Of a DNA stretch of 34,337 bases, positions 10,916-20,220 are shown piece after piece. Source of the stretch: Oscillatoriales cyanobacterium (GTDB lineage: Bacteria > Cyanobacteriota > Cyanobacteriia > Cyanobacteriales > Geitlerinemataceae). The notes under the pieces were generated by a model. That model saw nothing but the letters and a program-made list of their open reading frames with translations, had not been told where the DNA came from and made no database searches. The translations under genes were made by a program, and so were the position numbers. The stretch is from contig RDYZ01000209.1 of the NCBI GenBank assembly GCA_004293855.1, positions 1-34,337 of the forward strand. The letters are read 5' to 3'. Each line of letters starts with the position of its first letter. Within the stretch, counting starts at the first letter, position 1.

Positions 10916-13120
10916 ATGGCAACTAAATTTCCAAAATTTAGCCAGGACCTGGCACAAGACCCGACTACCCGTCGGATCTGGTACGGGATTGCCACAGCTC
11001 ACGACTTTGAAAGCCACGATGGCATGACGGAGGAGAATCTTTACCAAAAGATCTTCGCCTCCCACTTCGGCCACCTGGCAATCATCTTCCTCTGGACTTC
11101 GGGCAACCTGTTCCACGTCGCTTGGCAAGGCAACTTTGAGCAATGGATCACCGATCCGCTCAACATCCGTCCGATCGCCCACGCGATCTGGGACCCTCAC
11201 TTCGGTGAAGGTGCAACGGCTGCGTTCACGCAAGCTGGCGCAAGCACGACCGTTAACGTCGCTTACTCGGGTGTTTACCACTGGTGGTACACCATTGGTA
11301 TGCGCACCAACGGTGACCTGTACCAAGGTTCGATCTTCCTGCTGGTTCTGGCATCACTGATGCTGTTCGCAGGCTGGTTGCACCTTCAGCCCAAGTTCCG
11401 CCCCAGCCTTTCTTGGTTCAAGAATGCTGAGTCGCGCCTCAACCACCACCTGGCTGGCTTGTTCGGCGTTAGCTCGCTGGCGTGGACGGGTCACTTGGTA
11501 CACGTTGCGATTCCTGAGTCACGCGGCCAACACGTCGGTTGGGATAACTTCCTGACCACCATGCCTCACCCGGCTGGTCTGGCTCCCTTCTTCACGGGGA
11601 ACTGGGGTGTGTACGCGGAAAACGCTGATACGGCAGGTCATGTCTTCGGTACCGCAACCGGTTCCGGCACGGCAATCCTGACCTTCCTTGGTGGTTTCCA
11701 CCCGCAGACCGAGTCGCTGTGGCTGACCGATATGGCTCACCACCACCTGGCGATCGCGGTGATCTTCATCATCGCCGGTCACATGTACCGCACCAACTTC
11801 GGTATTGGTCACAGCATCAAGGAAATCCTTGGCGCTCATAAGCCGCCGAGTGGTCGTCTGGGTGCCGGTCATGCTGGTCTGTACGACACCGTCAACAACT
11901 CGCTGCACTTCCAACTGGGTCTCGCTCTGGCTTCGCTGGGCGTTATCACCTCGCTGGTTGCACAGCACATGTACGCGCTGCCGCCTTATGCCTTCATGGC
12001 TGAGGATCAAACCACGATGGCTGCGTTGTACACCCACCACCAATACATCGCTGGTTTCCTGATGGTTGGTGCGTTCGCTCACGGTGCGATCTTCTTCATC
12101 CGTGACTACGATCCCGAAGCCAACAAGGACAACGTCCTGGCTCGGATGCTCGAGCACAAAGAAGCGATCATCTCTCACCTGAGCTGGGTTTCGCTCTTCC
12201 TCGGTTTCCACACCCTGGGTCTGTACGTCCACAACGACGTAATGCAGGCTTTCGGTACTCCCGAAAAACAAATCCTGATCGAGCCCGTCTTCGCACAGTT
12301 TGTGCAAGCTTCCTCAGGTAAAGCGCTGTACGGTTTTGATGTGCTGCTGGCCAATGCTGGTAGTGCTGCTGCAACCGCAGCCGATGGTATCTGGCTCTCG
12401 GGTTGGCTGGATGCAATCAACAGTGGCGATAACTCGCTGTTCCTGACCATTGGCCCTGGCGACTTCCTGGTTCACCATGCGATCGCCCTGGGTCTGCACA
12501 CCACGACCCTCATCCTCGTCAAAGGCGCTCTGGATGCTCGTGGTTCCAAGCTGATGCCGGACAAAAAAGACTTCGGTTACAGCTTCCCTTGCGACGGCCC
12601 CGGTCGTGGCGGTACATGCGACATCTCGGCTTGGGATTCGTTCTACCTCGCCATGTTCTGGATGCTGAACACCTTGGGCTGGCTGACCTTCTACTGGCAC
12701 TGGAAACACCTGTGCGTGTGGCAAGGTAACGTTGCTCAGTTCAACGAATCTTCGACCTACCTGATGGGCTGGTTCCGTGATTACCTGTGGCTGAACTCGT
12801 CGCAGTTGATCAATGGTTACAATCCCTACGGTGTGACCAACCTCTCGGTTTGGGCTTGGATGTTCCTCTTCGGTCACCTGGTGTGGGCGACAGGCTTCAT
12901 GTTCCTCATCTCTTGGCGTGGTTACTGGCAAGAGCTAATCGAAACCATCGTCTGGGCTCACGAGCGTACTCCGCTTGCAAACCTGGTTCGCTGGAAAGAC
13001 AAGCCCGTTGCTCTGTCGATCGTTCAAGCACGCTTGGTGGGTCTAGCTCACTTCACCGTGGGTTACATCTTCACCTATGCAGCCTTCCTCATTGCTTCAA
13101 CCTCTGGGAAATTCGGTTAA
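10916..13120 (+). CDS. psaB: Photosystem I P700 apoprotein A2
   Basis: 734 aa; [93 protein letters not shown]; ends [10 protein letters not shown]. Confidence 0.99.
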   Translation: MATKFPKFSQDLAQDPTTRRIWYGIATAHDFESHDGMTEENLYQKIFASHFGHLAIIFLWTSGNLFHVAWQGNFEQWITDPLNIRPIAHAIWDPHFGEGATAAFTQAGASTTVNVAYSGVYHWWYTIGMRTNGDLYQGSIFLLVLASLMLFAGWLHLQPKFRPSLSWFKNAESRLNHHLAGLFGVSSLAWTGHLVHVAIPESRGQHVGWDNFLTTMPHPAGLAPFFTGNWGVYAENADTAGHVFGTATGSGTAILTFLGGFHPQTESLWLTDMAHHHLAIAVIFIIAGHMYRTNFGIGHSIKEILGAHKPPSGRLGAGHAGLYDTVNNSLHFQLGLALASLGVITSLVAQHMYALPPYAFMAEDQTTMAALYTHHQYIAGFLMVGAFAHGAIFFIRDYDPEANKDNVLARMLEHKEAIISHLSWVSLFLGFHTLGLYVHNDVMQAFGTPEKQILIEPVFAQFVQASSGKALYGFDVLLANAGSAAATAADGIWLSGWLDAINSGDNSLFLTIGPGDFLVHHAIALGLHTTTLILVKGALDARGSKLMPDKKDFGYSFPCDGPGRGGTCDISAWDSFYLAMFWMLNTLGWLTFYWHWKHLCVWQGNVAQFNESSTYLMGWFRDYLWLNSSQLINGYNPYGVTNLSVWAWMFLFGHLVWATGFMFLISWRGYWQELIETIVWAHERTPLANLVRWKDKPVALSIVQARLVGLAHFTVGYIFTYAAFLIASTSGKFG

Positions 13121-13150
13121 TTAACTAGCTGCATTTTTCAATAGTTGAAA

Positions 13151-13199
13151 CGAAAACTCTCGGTTTTGGGTTTAGCCCCGCCGGGAGTTTTTGTTTTTG
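13151..13199 (+). terminator. Rho-independent terminator downstream of psaB
   Basis: AAACTCtCGG ... CCGGGAGTTT stem followed by TTGTTTTTG. Confidence 0.75.
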
Positions 13200-13327
13200 T
13201 CCAAGACTGGAGACGTGCCGGAGGAGACGGATACGACACCCTGTCTTTAGCTCGGACGATTAAGCCTGTGGGACAATTTCTCTACTTTAAGATTGCATCT
13301 GTTTCACGACTACTCCAGAGCTTTACT

Positions 13328-13804
13328 ATGTTTGTTGAGCGTTTTGCGTTAAATAGTGCGCTGGTCGCCTATGTGCACTATCTCAGCTTTGCGGTCGTGT
13401 TGGCTTCCTTAACGATCGAGGCATTGACTTTCACGCCAAAACCGACGGTGCGTCAGTGCTGGCAAATTTTGGCAGCGGATACCGCCTACGGAATTGCCGG
13501 GATTGGACTACTTGTAACGGGAATTTTGCGTTTGCTGTACTTTGCGAAGGGTGCAGAGTTTTATACGCAAAACCCTATATTCTGGGTCAGGATTGGTCTA
13601 TTCATAACTGTCGGTTTACTTTCCTTATTACCAACCATTTCTTACCTACGCTGGATTGGTGATTTACGCGACGACAAACTACCGGCAATCCATGCTTGGC
13701 AAGCACACTGGATTCCTAAAATTATTTATGCTGAATTAATTGGCTTTAGCCTGATTCCCTTTGTGGCGACACTGATGGCGCGTGGCATTGGTTTACCCGC
13801 CTAG
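13328..13804 (+). CDS. DUF2214-like integral membrane protein
   Basis: In-frame ATG at 13328: MFVERFALNSALVAYVHYLSFAVVLASLTIEALTFTPKPTVRQCWQILAADTAYGIAGIGLLVTGILRLLYFAKGAEFY...; several TM segments. The upstream start at 13145 would run through the psaB terminator. Confidence 0.75.
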   Translation: MFVERFALNSALVAYVHYLSFAVVLASLTIEALTFTPKPTVRQCWQILAADTAYGIAGIGLLVTGILRLLYFAKGAEFYTQNPIFWVRIGLFITVGLLSLLPTISYLRWIGDLRDDKLPAIHAWQAHWIPKIIYAELIGFSLIPFVATLMARGIGLPA

Positions 13805-13855
13805 ATTACGAAAAAGCGTTCGCTCGAAGTTTTGAAAAAAGAGCGTACCAAAGAA

Positions 13856-13873
13856 CACTGAGCCTGTCGAAGT
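13856..13873 (+). repeat. Copy 1 of CACTGAGCCTGTCGAAGT repeat
   Basis: 18-bp exact match to 14722-14739; same core as the widespread CTTCGACAGGCTCAGTG dispersed motif. Confidence 0.8.
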
Positions 13874-13922
13874 ACAGTCTCAGGAACACACGATCGGAAT
13901 TAAAAACTCTCCCTACCCAACC

Positions 13923-13955
13923 AGACCTCAGAGGTTTGTAAAACCTCTGAGGTCT
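13923..13955. repeat. Perfect 15-bp inverted repeat
   Basis: AGACCTCAGAGGTTT-GTA-AAACCTCTGAGGTCT. Confidence 0.9.
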
Positions 13956-14134
13956 TCCAGAGATCGACGAAATAACGTCCCATCCCTTTTGCGTGGCTAT
14001 AATATTGCCCTAGGATTCACTGCAAGAGATGGCCTCCAAACTATGAACCCATAGGTTGAGTCACGCGTAGCAAAACCCAATCGATGAAGGTAATTATGAA
14101 TTTGTTGGGTTATTCAAATATAGTGCTAGGCTGC

Positions 14135-14395
14135 TCAACGGCACTTGCGGACTTCCACCGTCGAGACGGTTTTAGCCGTGATCGGTGCAACAAGATTAAT
14201 CATTGTGTTGCCGCCCTCTAACTTCGCACAGTCATTATATGGCTCGGAATCGTCACTCGGAGGGGTAGGGGCGAATTGGGAGATCTCAGAGATGCCTGAC
14301 GAAGTGCTAGCAAAGGCGCTAGTAACCGTCATGAAGGCGGTCAGCAAGGTCGCCACTCCGGCAGTAAGCGTGAAGATTTTTTTAGTGTTGAACAT
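14135..14395 (-). CDS. Small exported hypothetical protein
   Basis: Within ORF 14135-14626; ATG at 14395 gives MFNTKKIFTLTAGVATLLTAFMTVTSAFASTSSG..., a signal-peptide-like N-terminus, 86 aa, two Cys in the mature part. Confidence 0.45.
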   Translation of the reverse strand: MFNTKKIFTLTAGVATLLTAFMTVTSAFASTSSGISEISQFAPTPPSDDSEPYNDCAKLEGGNTMINLVAPITAKTVSTVEVRKCR

Positions 14396-14579
14396 AGGTC
14401 GTACGAAGAGAAATAACTTGAGGTAAGCGAAACTTTCAAGCTCAGGATTGAGCGAGCAAAGAACCACAAGATTCAACACCAATTGAAACACGGATGATTC
14501 CAGACAATTGTGTGTACACCGTAGATGCTCCGCGCGGTAAGACCTTTCCGACGCGGATCGTCGCGTATCCCAACAGCCC

Positions 14580-14650
14580 AGATACGAACACCACCGGGAG
14601 GCAGAGCGTCCCCACAGCATTCCCACACAGAGCGCAGGAATGGTGGGTCA
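14580..14650 (-). repeat. Dispersed-repeat-like sequence (CATTCCTGCGCTCTGTGTGGGAATGCTGTGGGGACGCTCTGCCTCCCGG)
   Basis: Minus-strand reading resembles the repeat commonly seen between cyanobacterial genes (CGTTCCCACGCAGAGCGTGGGAACGAGGGGACGCTCTGCGTCC type), degenerate here. Confidence 0.45.
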
Positions 14651-14721
14651 AAAAATCCTCCCCCCTTACGGCTAGACCTCTGATACGCAATTCGGCTTAT
14701 AAAGTAGCGGTTGCCGATGAG

Positions 14722-14739
14722 CACTGAGCCTGTCGAAGT
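14722..14739 (+). repeat. Copy 2 of CACTGAGCCTGTCGAAGT repeat
   Basis: 18-bp exact match to 13856-13873. Confidence 0.8.
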
Positions 14740-15074
14740 GTGGTTTGGTACTGAAGACGATCAAGGCAATTGTGATCATCACTAAACTGCGACTCTATAG
14801 CCGGATTTGGTATGAGGTCTTACAGTTTGATTTTTTTTGATTTCCATCCCACCGTCTTGACAACCCCCGAATCATTCCCCCTAAATCAACCGTGATTTCA
14901 GCCGGACAACTGCGAAAATGTTGACAAATACTAAGAAACCTATAAGCGGCAGGGTTTTCTTTTATAATCCCTAACCAGAAGTAACAGCTTTGACGTGAAG
15001 CTCTGTTTCTCTCCTGATATGAGCATTTCCCCTCATGTTTAGGTATTTAAGACTTCAGAGGAGATAACATCAAA

Positions 15075-15566
15075 ATGGCAATGGATATGATTCGCGATGC
15101 TGGAGATCCGCAAATCGGAAATCTAGCAACGCCCGTAAATTCTTCGGATTTTACAAAGGCTTTCATTAATAATCTACCGGCTTACCGGGATGGCCTGTCG
15201 AGCAATCGCCGTGGTCTTGAGATCGGTATGGCTCATGGTTATCTACTCTATGGCCCATTTGCTGTACTTGGTCCGCTTCGGGATTCGGATCTAGCTGCGT
15301 TTGCTGGTTTGCTGGCCGCGATCGGTCTAGTGAGCATTTTGACGATCTGCCTGTCGATCTACGGTGATGTTGGCGTTTCGGCTCCCCAGCCGTCGGTCAC
15401 CACAGCAAACCCACCGAGCGATCTCGGTACAAAGGAAGGTTGGAGCGATTTTGCTGCGGGCTTCTGGGTTGGTGGCTGCGGTGGTGCAGCTTTTGCTTAC
15501 TTCCTTTGCACAACGCCGCACTTGGCTCCGCTGCAACAGGTTGTTAGTAACGTTTGGTCGTCGTAA
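15075..15566 (+). CDS. psaL: Photosystem I reaction centre subunit XI
   Basis: 163 aa; GNLATPVNSSDFTKAFINNLPAYRDGLSSNRRGLEIGMAHGYLLYGPFAVLGPLRDSD...EGWSDFAAGFWVGGCGGAAFAYFL. Confidence 0.97.
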   Translation: MAMDMIRDAGDPQIGNLATPVNSSDFTKAFINNLPAYRDGLSSNRRGLEIGMAHGYLLYGPFAVLGPLRDSDLAAFAGLLAAIGLVSILTICLSIYGDVGVSAPQPSVTTANPPSDLGTKEGWSDFAAGFWVGGCGGAAFAYFLCTTPHLAPLQQVVSNVWSS

Positions 15567-15669
15567 TCGACTGGTTTGTTAGAACGTTTTTCCTATTGAT
15601 GTGACGATCGCATCGAGGCAATGATGTTTTAATCGTACTTATGTTTCGCAATCATCAAGAACCCTATCA

Positions 15670-15697
15670 AAGCTCAGTTTTATCACTGAGCTTTTTT
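15670..15697 (+). terminator. Rho-independent terminator downstream of psaL
   Basis: AAGCTCAG - tttatcac... - CTGAGCTT stem followed by TTTTCTT. Confidence 0.75.
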
Positions 15698-15889
15698 CTT
15701 GTTGATTGATACTTCTGAATGACGGAATACATCCGCATGATGCTGAGAGGATGACGATAAAAATACTAATCAATTAGAAAAGCGACCAAAATAATGCAGT
15801 TGCTCACTATCTTGATCGCCTTTGAGAGATGTCAATTGTGCTACTGACAATCGCCTATGACGAAAGTCAAATGATGTTCGAGAGTGAAT

Positions 15890-16006
15890 TTAAGCTTCGC
15901 TTTCAATGTAAACGAAGAGTAGACCCATTGTTACCGCCGGAAAGACGAGACCAATCATGGGAACAAGAATATACGGCAGGAACGACGCGGTATATGCATC
16001 AGTCAT
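15890..16006 (-). CDS. psaI: Photosystem I reaction centre subunit VIII
   Basis: Not in supplied ORF track (38 aa). Minus-strand translation [38 protein letters not shown], with the PsaI features ASFLP and P..TMGLLF.YIE.EA; AAGGAG Shine-Dalgarno just upstream of the ATG. Confidence 0.93.
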   Translation of the reverse strand: MTDAYTASFLPYILVPMIGLVFPAVTMGLLFVYIESEA

Positions 16007-16395
16007 TTGAAAGGCTCCTTAAAATAATGACGAGGGATACGAGATTTTACGCCAAAGATGACGGGATAGTCTCAGATCTTAAAATCTCTAATATTTTAGG
16101 CGGGTGCTGAGAAATGCAGCGCGATCGCGAATTGGATAGTTAGAAAAGTTTACTGATTTGGGCGAGCCGTCGGTTAAAGGTTGCAGGGCAAGGGAGCGCA
16201 GGGTTCAGCCCTACGGTCAGAAAGTGGGTGATTGGAGATGCATGTCGTATGAGGCGAGACCTCTTGCATCAAATCGATGGGCCGCACAGCCACCATGTTC
16301 TGGGCCGGGCGTGGTTTGGCTTGTGCTTGAGACCAGTTCCCAATGTTACGGCAAGGTGTCAAGCGATCGGCTCAAATGCTCTATTGGTATTCGAT

Positions 16396-16815
16396 TTAGC
16401 TCGAGTAATCGACCCGTTGTCGTGAGGCTTTGATCTGACTGCGCTGGCTTTTTAGCTCCAAACGTCGCTGTTGGGAGCCTTTCGAGGGCTTGGTTGGTTT
16501 GCGTGGTTTTTCGATAATCAACGCCGATTTGATCAAAGTTCGTAGGCGATCGAGGGCATCTGCGCGGTTTTGCTCCTGAGTGCAAAACTGCTGGGCTTTG
16601 ATGATAATCACGCCATCTTTTGTGAGGCGTTGATCTTGCCGATCGAGCAGTTTGGCCTTCACAAAATCGGGGAGAGACGATGCTCGAATATCAAACCTGA
16701 GATGAATCGCGGTTGAGACCTTGTTAACATTTTGACCTCCGGCTCCTTGCGATCGCATCGCGTGGAGCTCGATTTCAGTCGTCGATAGTGCGAGATTGGG
16801 GTTGATTTGCAGCAT
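16396..16815 (-). CDS. arfB: Alternative ribosome-rescue factor ArfB/YaeJ-type peptidyl-tRNA hydrolase
   Basis: 139 aa; GGQ motif RSQGAGGQNVNKVSTAIHLRFDI and basic C-terminal tail KPRKPTKPSKGSQQRRLELKSQRSQIKASRQ. Confidence 0.93.
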   Translation of the reverse strand: MLQINPNLALSTTEIELHAMRSQGAGGQNVNKVSTAIHLRFDIRASSLPDFVKAKLLDRQDQRLTKDGVIIIKAQQFCTQEQNRADALDRLRTLIKSALIIEKPRKPTKPSKGSQQRRLELKSQRSQIKASRQRVDYSS

Positions 16816-16994
16816 GATGGTTGTGATGGATGAAGACGGGGGAATCCCGGGTGGATGGCTAATCTAATCAGGATGACAACCGTTTTAGGTGGGTTGTTCC
16901 ACAGCGTACTCGATCCACGTTCTATGCTTCATGGATGATCCCCCAGGCTCGATCGGCTCCGAGATGGGAGCTTGACCGCTTGGCAGTGAGATGT

Positions 16995-17171
16995 ATGGCC
17001 AAACAACGTAAAAAATCAGACCAACCAACGAAACTATGTCTGACGTGTCAGCGTCCGTTCACATGGCGGAAAAAATGGGCAAGCTGTTGGGATGACGTCA
17101 AGTACTGCTCCGATCGCTGTCGGCGTCATCGTCCCTCGTCACGATCAGCAAGCTCTGAATCTGCACCCTAG
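16995..17171 (+). CDS. DUF2256-type small zinc-motif protein
   Basis: In-frame ATG at 16995: MAKQRKKSDQPTKLCLTCQRPFTWRKKWASCWDDVKYCSDRCRRHR, with CxxC...C...C arrangement. Confidence 0.8.
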   Translation: MAKQRKKSDQPTKLCLTCQRPFTWRKKWASCWDDVKYCSDRCRRHRPSSRSASSESAP

Positions 17172-17464
17172 ATCGAAGCATGAAGGCGGATGGACAACGA
17201 ACAGACGGCCTAATTGCGTTGAGCCGATCGTCAGCCAGCGGCCAGGTAACCGTCCGCCAGCCGTCAACCAGCGTCGATCGGGTGTGATTCGGCAGTTGAC
17301 TCGACTTGGGTTCCCCTGACAGAACTTATAATCGTAGGGCAATTAGCGGATGTTGCCCCTACAGGCAACTCCGAAAACGGCAACCATTCGGATTGCCCAG
17401 CAATGTACCCATCTCAGTTCAGTACTATTAAGCCCGAGTTATCGGGGTATGGAGGATATCAAGC

Positions 17465-17863
17465 GTGGAAGTGGCGTGGAGACTTAAAGCAATTCGCGGA
17501 GCGACAACGGTTCCAGAAAATTCAGTGGATGCCATGCGCGACGCGGTCGTCGAACTGCTCGATGCCCTCGATGCGAACAATTCTTTCAACCCGGAGGATT
17601 TGGTTAGTGTTACCTTTTCGGTCACACGGGATTTGACGGCCTTGTTTCCCGCTGCGATCGCGCGACGGCGATCGGGTTGGGATAGTGTGCCGCTGATTGA
17701 TGTTCAGCATATGCATGTGGAGGGCGATCTGGAGCGCTGCATCCGCTTTTTGATTCATGTCTACATGCCCAGTGATTGCCCTGCGAATCATATCTATCTC
17801 CGTCATGCACGCGAACTTCGCCCCGATCTGCCTGCTCTCTCTGTCGCTCACCATCCGTCTTAG
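17465..17863 (+). CDS. aroH: Chorismate mutase, AroH type
   Basis: 132 aa from GTG; RLKAIRGATTVPENSVDAMRDAVVELLDAL...SVTFSVTRDLTALFPAAIAR...WDSVPLIDVQHMHVEGDLERCIRFLIHV. Confidence 0.93.
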   Translation: MEVAWRLKAIRGATTVPENSVDAMRDAVVELLDALDANNSFNPEDLVSVTFSVTRDLTALFPAAIARRRSGWDSVPLIDVQHMHVEGDLERCIRFLIHVYMPSDCPANHIYLRHARELRPDLPALSVAHHPS

Positions 17864-17884
17864 CGCCGATCGCGCGACTCGTTT

Positions 17885-19777
17885 ATGTTGAAACGTCTGC
17901 GAATCGAAAATTTCGCACTGGTGGATCAGCTTGATCTGAACTTTGGTGCGGGTCTGAATGTGTTGACGGGCGAAACGGGGGCGGGAAAATCGATCGTGCT
18001 CGATGCGCTCGATGCGGTCTTGGGCGGAAAAACCAGTGGTCGTTGCATTCGTACGGGAACGGATCGCGCGTTAATCGAGGCGACGTTTTCGCGGGTGGCC
18101 GTTGATTGCGATGAGATCGACAACGAAACGCCACTCGTGATTCGGCGTGAGTTGATCGCCGGGAAACGTGGCAGTCGCAGTAAATACGCGATCGATGGTC
18201 AAACTGCCAGTCAGAAAGACATTCAGGCGCTACGATCGCGCTACCTCGAAATTGCAGCACAAGGCCAAAGTGTGCAATTGGGACAAACCGGTCATCAGCG
18301 GAACTTGCTGGATCTCTACGGTGGCGAGACCCTGATCGCCCAGCGCCAAATCGTGGCGGATTGCCATAGCACCTGGCAACGGGCGCTGAAGCAACTCGAC
18401 ACCCGTCGCCACAGTGAAGCTCAACGGCAGCAGCAGCTTGATTTATTCACCTATCAAATCGAAGAACTCCGCACGGCTGATCTCAGTAGTCCCGATGAAC
18501 TCAATGATTTATTGCAGGAAGCATCACGCCTGAATCACGTGGTTGAACTGCAACGCCAAAGTTATGAGGTGTACCAACTGCTGTACCAGGCGGAAGAGGG
18601 GAGCGCGGCGGCGGATATTCTCGGGACGGCGGAAGCGACGTTAGCGGAAATGGTGGAGTACGATGGGGCGATCGCACCCATCCTAGAACTGGTCAGCGAT
18701 GCTTTGGTGCGTGTCACCGAAGCGGGCAATGCCATGAATGCCTACGGGGATGGCCTCGAAGCCGATCCGGAGCGCTTGGAGATCGCCGAGGCACGTATCC
18801 GTCAACTCAAGCAAATTTGCCGCAAGTATGGCCCAAGCTTGGGAGATGCGATCGATCGGTACCAGGATTTATGTGAACAGGTCGAAGAACTCACCGGGGG
18901 CGGTAGCTCGATCGAGGCGTTAGAAGCACAGGTGCTTGCCCTCCAGCTTGACCTAGATCGATCCTGTCTGACCCTACGAGACCAGCGACGTGAAGCTGCC
19001 GATCGGCTCGAAACTCGCCTGACTGCCGCCTTGCAACCGCTCGCCATGGACAAGGTTCAGTTTCAGGTAACCATCGAGCCGATCGCACCAACGGCCAGCG
19101 GCGCCGATCGCATCACCTTTCAGTGGAGCCCCAACCCTGGGGAACCGCTCCAACCGTTGGCGACAACGGCATCCGGTGGGGAAATGAGCCGCTTTTTACT
19201 GGCACTCAAAGCCTGTTTTAGTGAAGTGGATCGCGTTGAAACCATGGTGTTTGATGAAATTGACGTGGGGGTTTCCGGTCGCGTTGCCAGTACGATCGCA
19301 GAAACGCTCTACCGTCTCAGCCAGCGTCACCAGGTGTTATGTGTCACACACCAGCCCCTAGTGGCCGCCATGGCCGACCATCACTACCATGTGGCGAAAC
19401 AAATCATCTCCGAAGCAGAGTGTGGCGAGGACGATCGTACCGTGATTCGTGTTTTTCCCCTGAGTCCCGACGATCGTCGCCTTGAACTCGCGCAACTTGC
19501 CAGCGGCACGATCGAAACGAGTGGCGATCATCAAGCCACGAGCGACGCCGCCACGGCCTTTGCCGAATCACTGCTGAGCCAAGCTGCAACCCTGCGTCAC
19601 CAGGTTGGGGAAGCTTCGATCGCGCTGCTAGACCCCACGACGCCCCAAAAAACAAGCCGCCCCCCCAAAAAACGCTCCACCTCAAAACCCAAAATCCAAG
19701 CCAAAACTCCCGCAACCGTTCAATCCACCGAGCCGCAAAATCCCCCCGAAAAACTACCGCGCCAATCCATTGCTTAA
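17885..19777 (+). CDS. recN: DNA repair protein RecN
   Basis: 630 aa; MLKRLRIENFALVDQLDLNFGAGLNVLTGETGAGKSIVLDALDAVLGGK; ATASGGEMSRFLLALKACF...VFDEIDVGVSGRVA...QVLCVTHQPLVAAMADHHY. Confidence 0.97.
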   Translation: MLKRLRIENFALVDQLDLNFGAGLNVLTGETGAGKSIVLDALDAVLGGKTSGRCIRTGTDRALIEATFSRVAVDCDEIDNETPLVIRRELIAGKRGSRSKYAIDGQTASQKDIQALRSRYLEIAAQGQSVQLGQTGHQRNLLDLYGGETLIAQRQIVADCHSTWQRALKQLDTRRHSEAQRQQQLDLFTYQIEELRTADLSSPDELNDLLQEASRLNHVVELQRQSYEVYQLLYQAEEGSAAADILGTAEATLAEMVEYDGAIAPILELVSDALVRVTEAGNAMNAYGDGLEADPERLEIAEARIRQLKQICRKYGPSLGDAIDRYQDLCEQVEELTGGGSSIEALEAQVLALQLDLDRSCLTLRDQRREAADRLETRLTAALQPLAMDKVQFQVTIEPIAPTASGADRITFQWSPNPGEPLQPLATTASGGEMSRFLLALKACFSEVDRVETMVFDEIDVGVSGRVASTIAETLYRLSQRHQVLCVTHQPLVAAMADHHYHVAKQIISEAECGEDDRTVIRVFPLSPDDRRLELAQLASGTIETSGDHQATSDAATAFAESLLSQAATLRHQVGEASIALLDPTTPQKTSRPPKKRSTSKPKIQAKTPATVQSTEPQNPPEKLPRQSIA

Positions 19778-20220
19778 AGACCGGTTCAACGAAAGGTTTT
19801 TGAGACAATAAGATGCTTAAAAAAATTGCAAACCCTTGATTTAAGGACATGACCGAAATCTCAGAACCAGCGCCTATTCATAAGTTTTGATGTCCCAGTC
19901 CGCGATCGTTGGCCCATTACCCCGCATTCCGCTGCAAAGCAATAAAAATCATGCATGGTTGGCAGTGTAGGCAGTACAGACGCGATCTCAGCTTGCGTTC
20001 ACCGCTCAATCCGGCCAGTTCTAGAGTCTGTATTTGCCCTGTGCGGTGTCTGAAGCCCCGCCGTCGTAGGCCAAACTTGTTGATAAAATAGCTGGGTTGT
20101 AATGTCTGTCAGCGGATCAATTCACTCGCGTCGCTTTTCCGCTCTATTCTCCAGAGCTGGAGCCATCAAGAACCCGAGTTTTTTACCTATTCGTTCACTC
20201 AAGTCTCAGAGAAAATAGTC

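Noticed and set aside
11519-12307. 262-aa minus-strand ORF inside psaB (and similar shadows at 12314-12931, 10272-10886)
   Set aside because: Same antisense codon-bias artefact as in psaA.
14442-14727. Several short ORFs on both strands (82, 83, 77 aa)
   Set aside because: Translations such as FLRSVWECCGDALPPGG are typical spurious readings of a dispersed repeat rather than a protein.
15829-16110. 93-aa plus-strand ORF downstream of psaL
   Set aside because: Antisense to psaI, which has a recognisable sequence and SD.
16185-16215. AGGGTTCAGCCCT considered as a tRNA T-arm
   Set aside because: No acceptor, D or anticodon arms at the right spacing; likely a small intergenic repeat.
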